Source of the DNA: CAYFMS01 sp964462325
Lineage (GTDB): Bacteria; Patescibacteriota; Patescibacteriia; UBA9934
Assembly: GCA_964462325.1 (NCBI GenBank)
Contig: CAYWYQ010000033.1
Span: 1 to 8,205 of the forward strand
Direction of reading: 5' to 3'
DNA length: 8,205 nucleotides
Positions 4,944 through 8,205 of this stretch are shown here, piece by piece. How positions within the stretch are numbered: the stretch's first letter is position 1; each line of letters begins with the position of its first letter. The translations under genes were made by a program, and so were the position numbers. The notes beneath the pieces are model-generated. The model did not search any database and was not told where the DNA came from. It saw only the letters and a list, made by a program, of their open reading frames with translations.

Positions 4944-6455
4944 ATGAAAGATTATATTATGCATATTCAATTTACAAAAGAAAAAATTCTTGATCAAAAT
5001 GCAGAGTTATTAGTTATTGGACTTCATAAAGGACAAAATTTAGCTATGCCGCTCATGCAAGAATTGAATGAATATGTTGGTCAAGCATTGCAAGAAAAAA
5101 TAACATTAAATGATTTTCAATTTGAATTAGGGCAAAACATTGTCTTTCCTGGGAAGGATAAAACGCATTATATTATTTTGCTTGGACTTGGTGATGAAAA
5201 TTCTTTTACCTCGAATGAAATGAGGGAGGCGGCAGGTCATGTGTATAGAATTGCGAATAAACTTGGTGTGCAAAATGTTGGGATTAATTTATTTGGTGAA
5301 CATGCGGAAGGATTTAACGTCGAATCATATACAACAGCACTCACAGAGGCTCTTACACTCGCAAATTATGCATTCACGAAATATAAGGAACGTAAGCAAC
5401 CAAAAACCCTTTCTTCGGTTATTGTTTCTGTATCAGATAGTCAAATAGCTACAAAGGCACAAAATGCATCGTTTACTGCTAGACGCATTACGGATGGGGT
5501 GATTTTGGCTCGGGACCTGGTAAACACTCCTGCACATGACATGAATCCAATGCATTTAGCGGAAACGGCTCGGCAAATTGCTGACAAGTCAAATGGGAGA
5601 ATTACCCTTACCTTACTTGATGAAGAGGCTTGCCGTGCGCGCGGAATGGGCGCCTATTTAGCAGTTGCTCAAGGGTCAGATGCAAAACCTGTCTTTATTC
5701 ATTTACATTATAAACCTGAGCAGATAGAAAAGAGTGTGGCGCTTGTAGGAAAGGGGGTTACCTTTGACTCCGGAGGATTGTCGCTCAAGCCATCAAAGGG
5801 GATGGAAACGATGAAATGCGATATGGCCGGGTCAGCAGCTGTTCTTGGAGCATTCGAATCATTGACGGCATTGAATCCGCATATTGAAGTTCATGGAATT
5901 ATTGCGGCAACAGAAAATATGCCATCTGGAAAAGCAATTCGGCCAGGGGATGTTGTACGTGCATCTAATGGAAAAAGTATTGAGATACTGAATACAGATG
6001 CGGAAGGAAGGCTTACATTAGCCGATGCACTAACGTATGCACAAAAATTAAAGGTTGATTATGTGATTGATCTTGCCACACTGACAGGCGCTTGCGTCGT
6101 CGCACTAGGTGAGGAGATCTCATCACTGTATGCAAATGATGACGACATGGCAGCAAGGGTTATGTCAGCAGCAGCAAGTTCGGGCGAATATATGTGGATG
6201 ATGCCATTGCATGCACGATATACAAAACTGATTGATTCGAAAATTGCAGATGTACGAAATATTGCAACATCACGGTATGGCGGATCTATCACTGCAGCTC
6301 TTTTCTTGCAACAATTTATTCATGAAGGACAGAAGTGGTGTCATATTGATATTGCAGGCCCAGCATTTGCCGAGCGTAGTTTGAATACGTATACTCCATA
6401 TGGAGGTACCGGTTACGGTGTCGCAACATTAATACGATATATTCAATCATTATGA
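4944..6455 (+). CDS. pepA: leucyl aminopeptidase (M17 family)
   Basis: This 503-residue cytosolic metallo-exopeptidase releases N-terminal residues from peptides and normally works as a hexamer with two divalent metals. The N-terminal macro-like domain spans about residues 1-165 and the catalytic domain follows. Metal ligands are K270 and D275 (KGVTFDSGG), D293 (CDMAGSAAV), and D352 and E354 (NTDAEGRL, 350-357). K282 and R356 are the catalytic pair. From memory these numbers and the total length equal those of E. coli PepA, which indicates an intact gene and that TGA is a stop. The start is set by AAGGA at 4932-4936, 7 bp before ATG 4944. Its stop overlaps the next start (ATGA). E. coli PepA also binds DNA in Xer recombination; that role is not assessable here. 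Confidence 0.98.
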   Translation: MKDYIMHIQFTKEKILDQNAELLVIGLHKGQNLAMPLMQELNEYVGQALQEKITLNDFQFELGQNIVFPGKDKTHYIILLGLGDENSFTSNEMREAAGHVYRIANKLGVQNVGINLFGEHAEGFNVESYTTALTEALTLANYAFTKYKERKQPKTLSSVIVSVSDSQIATKAQNASFTARRITDGVILARDLVNTPAHDMNPMHLAETARQIADKSNGRITLTLLDEEACRARGMGAYLAVAQGSDAKPVFIHLHYKPEQIEKSVALVGKGVTFDSGGLSLKPSKGMETMKCDMAGSAAVLGAFESLTALNPHIEVHGIIAATENMPSGKAIRPGDVVRASNGKSIEILNTDAEGRLTLADALTYAQKLKVDYVIDLATLTGACVVALGEEISSLYANDDDMAARVMSAAASSGEYMWMMPLHARYTKLIDSKIADVRNIATSRYGGSITAALFLQQFIHEGQKWCHIDIAGPAFAERSLNTYTPYGGTGYGVATLIRYIQSL

Positions 6456-6682
6456 ATGTAACTGTCTATTCCACGCCAACATGCCCTTGGTGTAAAAAAC
6501 TAAAAGATTTTTTAAATGAAAATCATGTCGAATTTACTGATATCGATGTGTCTTCACAGCAGGAAATGGCGGAAGAGATGATAGAAAAATCTGGACAAAT
6601 GGGTGTTCCTGTCACGTTGATCGGTGAGGAGGTGCTTATTGGTTTTGACGAAAAAAAATTGCGTACATTGTTAAAAATATAA
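6452..6682 (+). CDS. glutaredoxin-like protein with CPWC active site
   Basis: This 76-residue thioredoxin-fold protein is of the NrdH/YruB-like small glutaredoxin type. The active site is C11-P-W-C14 within YSTPTCPWC. The cis-proline is V52-P53 (MGVPVTLIG), followed by GFDEKKL (64-70), which ends in the expected final helix. Members without strong glutathione contacts often take electrons from thioredoxin reductase and serve ribonucleotide reductase or peroxiredoxins; no nrd gene is visible here. It overlaps pepA by 4 bp (ATGA), so it is translationally coupled, and lies 39 bp before the DUF3179 gene. It differs from the first glutaredoxin of this window in active site and C-terminal half, so the two are not recent duplicates. 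A run of eight A residues occurs at 6651-6658. Confidence 0.93.
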   Translation: MNVTVYSTPTCPWCKKLKDFLNENHVEFTDIDVSSQQEMAEEMIEKSGQMGVPVTLIGEEVLIGFDEKKLRTLLKI

Positions 6683-6721
6683 TATTGCAAAAATCGCTGT
6701 ATTTGATACCTTAGACCTACT

Positions 6722-7873
6722 ATGAATAATTATCGTAAGTATATTGGATTTATTGGTGCTGTTGTGTTGCTGATCATTGTTTTTTTTAGTATTCGTGGAC
6801 TACAAATATCAAACACAAAATCTGGTTTGATGACCGAACCTATTGATGGTGGATATTACACAGAACCCATTACGTTTAAAGGTGAACAATACCTTGTACC
6901 TGTTCAGGATATTGTAGAAACAGGGGTGGATACGGAGGATATTCCTGCATTAGTAAACCCAAAAATGGATCCTGTGGCGCTTGCAGATTCCTATCTAGAC
7001 GACAGCGTTTATGGAATTGATGTAGAAGTAAAAGGTGAGCATTTCTTTTACTCCTATCAAATCATGAATTGGCACAGATTAGTGAGTGATACAGTGAATG
7101 GTGAGAAGCTCCTTATCACGCATTGTCCTTTCTGTCGCAGCCCACGCGCCTATAAGACATCTGAATCATTCACTCCATCTACACAGGTCTATAATGCGAA
7201 TATTTTGATGACGGATGAAGACACGGGGTCACTTTGGACGCAATTTGATGGAACGGCTATCACGGGAGACCGTATTGGTGAGACATTGGAATCATATCCT
7301 GTGACTATTTTGAAATGGGAGGATTGGAAATTAATTTATCCAGATGGCATGGCACTATCAGATGATACAGGTTATGAACGGGATTATTCTCGTCACCCTT
7401 ATCTTGATTATGATGTAAATAAAACAAAATACTTCCCACTCAATAATGCGGATGGACGATTATCTGACAAATGGTTGGTCGACGGGACACATTTAAATGG
7501 GGACTCGGCAGCTTGGTCGAAAACGATTATGAAAGGAATGGGGGTAGAAAATGCTGAGTTGGGTGGTGAGAAGATTGTAGCAATGTACGAAAATATCTCC
7601 GGAATAACACGTGTATTTCTTTCAACACTTGATGACGGGACAGAATTGACATTTGAATATGATTTTGATGATAATCAGTTTACCGATACAGAAACTCGAT
7701 CGATTTGGGATGCGCATGGAAACGCGGTAAAGGGCGAATTAGCAGGAACACAGCTTGATGAAATCCCTTCGCATGAATCCTTCTGGATGTGCTGGACAGC
7801 TCATTATCCAGATACTCTGCTCGGAAATTTTGACCTTGCTCCTTCATTGGATGAAGATGGAAATAAAGAATAA
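6722..7873 (+). CDS. membrane-anchored DUF3179 domain protein
   Basis: This 383-residue protein has an uncleaved-looking signal anchor (hydrophobic residues 8-24 after YRK) and a large exported domain. Family hallmarks of DUF3179 are visible: YSYQIMNWHRLVSD (110-123), the CPFC motif at C135-C138, TGSLWTQFDG, a tyrosine-rich RDYSRHPYLDY segment, and the C-terminal SFWMCWTAHYPDT (353-365). Function is unknown; the domain occurs in many environmental bacteria and archaea. C135/C138, and the extra C357 in the C-terminal motif, could bind metal or form a disulfide. The upstream VKOR could oxidise such a disulfide, but that is inference. No Shine-Dalgarno or clear promoter is seen in the 39-bp gap after the glutaredoxin. 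The gene overlaps rsmI by 17 bp. Confidence 0.92.
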   Translation: MNNYRKYIGFIGAVVLLIIVFFSIRGLQISNTKSGLMTEPIDGGYYTEPITFKGEQYLVPVQDIVETGVDTEDIPALVNPKMDPVALADSYLDDSVYGIDVEVKGEHFFYSYQIMNWHRLVSDTVNGEKLLITHCPFCRSPRAYKTSESFTPSTQVYNANILMTDEDTGSLWTQFDGTAITGDRIGETLESYPVTILKWEDWKLIYPDGMALSDDTGYERDYSRHPYLDYDVNKTKYFPLNNADGRLSDKWLVDGTHLNGDSAAWSKTIMKGMGVENAELGGEKIVAMYENISGITRVFLSTLDDGTELTFEYDFDDNQFTDTETRSIWDAHGNAVKGELAGTQLDEIPSHESFWMCWTAHYPDTLLGNFDLAPSLDEDGNKE

Positions 7874-8205
7874 AACTCTCTATATTGTTGCAACTCCAAT
7901 AGGGAATTTGGAGGATGTTAGCTCGCGAGCACGGCAAATTCTTGCTGGTGTAGATCATATTTATGCAGAAGATACGCGTGTAAGTAGGAAATTGCTAAAC
8001 GCATTAGAGATAGATACGCCAGTTTCTTCGCTTCATCAACATTCATCGGTTTCAGATCTGCAAAACGTGATTAAGCATATTAATTCCGACGCATCTGTCG
8101 CTTATATTTCAGATGCTGGAACACCTGGTATTTCAGATCCAGGGGGTAAGTTAGTTGAACTTGCATTGCAAAATAATCTGATAGTATCGCCAATTCCTGG
8201 CCCTT
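7857..8205 (+). CDS. rsmI: 16S rRNA (cytidine1402-2'-O)-methyltransferase RsmI, 5' part
   Basis: Only the first 116 residues are in the window; the gene runs off the right edge (family length about 220-290). RsmI transfers methyl from SAM to the ribose of C1402 in the 16S decoding centre. Visible signatures are LYIVATPIGNLEDV (8-21), YAEDTRVSRKLL (36-47), SLHQH (58-62), the SAM-site SDAGTPGISDPG (85-96) and PIPGP (112-116). The start is ambiguous. ATG 7857 has GGA five bases upstream, while in-frame ATG 7851 would add Met-Lys. Either start lies inside the end of the DUF3179 gene, giving a 17- to 23-bp overlap in a different frame and suggesting coupling. Nothing indicates damage in the visible part. 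Confidence 0.95.
   Translation, partial: MEIKNKTLYIVATPIGNLEDVSSRARQILAGVDHIYAEDTRVSRKLLNALEIDTPVSSLHQHSSVSDLQNVIKHINSDASVAYISDAGTPGISDPGGKLVELALQNNLIVSPIPGP

Noticed and set aside
5239..5448. 69-codon ORF inside pepA, and the antisense ORF at 6059-6292
   Set aside because: Both are alternative frames of a full-length, motif-complete pepA.
6452..6455. TGA recoded as glycine (code 25)
   Set aside because: Stopping at this TGA gives PepA its expected 503-residue length and an ATGA coupling to the next gene, so the standard bacterial code fits.
1..8205. CRISPR arrays, tRNA/rRNA genes, transposases, toxin-antitoxin or defence genes
   Set aside because: No spaced direct-repeat array, cloverleaf-like segment, or protein of those families was recognised on either strand.

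Overview
The window looks like a piece of a streamlined, moderately AT-rich bacterial chromosome, most likely from the Patescibacteria/CPR radiation (Parcubacteria-like). This is inference. It rests on short single-domain genes, very tight or overlapping gene junctions, weak or absent Shine-Dalgarno sites, a stand-alone RRM protein, a short MutY without a NUDIX-type tail, and REP-like palindromes of a kind I associate with such genomes. TGA is a true stop (pepA ends at TGA in an ATGA overlap at exactly the expected length), which argues against the TGA=Gly code of Gracilibacteria/Absconditabacteria. No tRNA, rRNA, CRISPR array, IS element or phage gene was seen.

Layout. Positions 1-410 contain no convincing gene. 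They hold a REP-like palindromic cluster (about 83-213) and a compact stretch of coupled micro-ORFs or a possible structured element (about 277-404), ending at a bidirectional terminator (411-436). On the minus strand, 445-696 is an RRM RNA-binding protein with a near-consensus promoter. Its -35 box overlaps the -35 box of a divergent plus-strand operon: glutaredoxin, an unknown 4-TM protein and a VKOR-like thiol oxidoreductase (822-1852). VKOR converges on, and overlaps by 13 bp, a minus-strand SpoU/TrmH-type RNA methyltransferase (1840-2505). A second plus-strand operon follows: YbjQ family, MutY, GreA and PrxQ/Bcp (2545-4713), closed by a strong terminator (4722-4750). That terminator also closes an unlisted 44-residue basic minus-strand gene (4736-4870) which has its own near-consensus promoter. 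The third plus-strand operon (4944 to the right edge) holds pepA, a second glutaredoxin, a membrane-anchored DUF3179 protein and the 5' part of rsmI.

How the genes fit together. Thiol/peroxide redox chemistry recurs: two glutaredoxins, VKOR, PrxQ, and DUF3179 with a CxxC. The rest is genome and RNA maintenance: MutY against 8-oxoG:A mispairs, GreA for stalled RNA polymerase, two RNA methyltransferases and an RRM protein. MutY and PrxQ in one operon make a plausible oxidative-damage unit. No obviously new defence or mobile system is present. The best leads for something undescribed are the 44-aa basic gene whose stop codon sits in its terminator loop, the 277-404 element, and the unknown 4-TM protein between glutaredoxin and VKOR.
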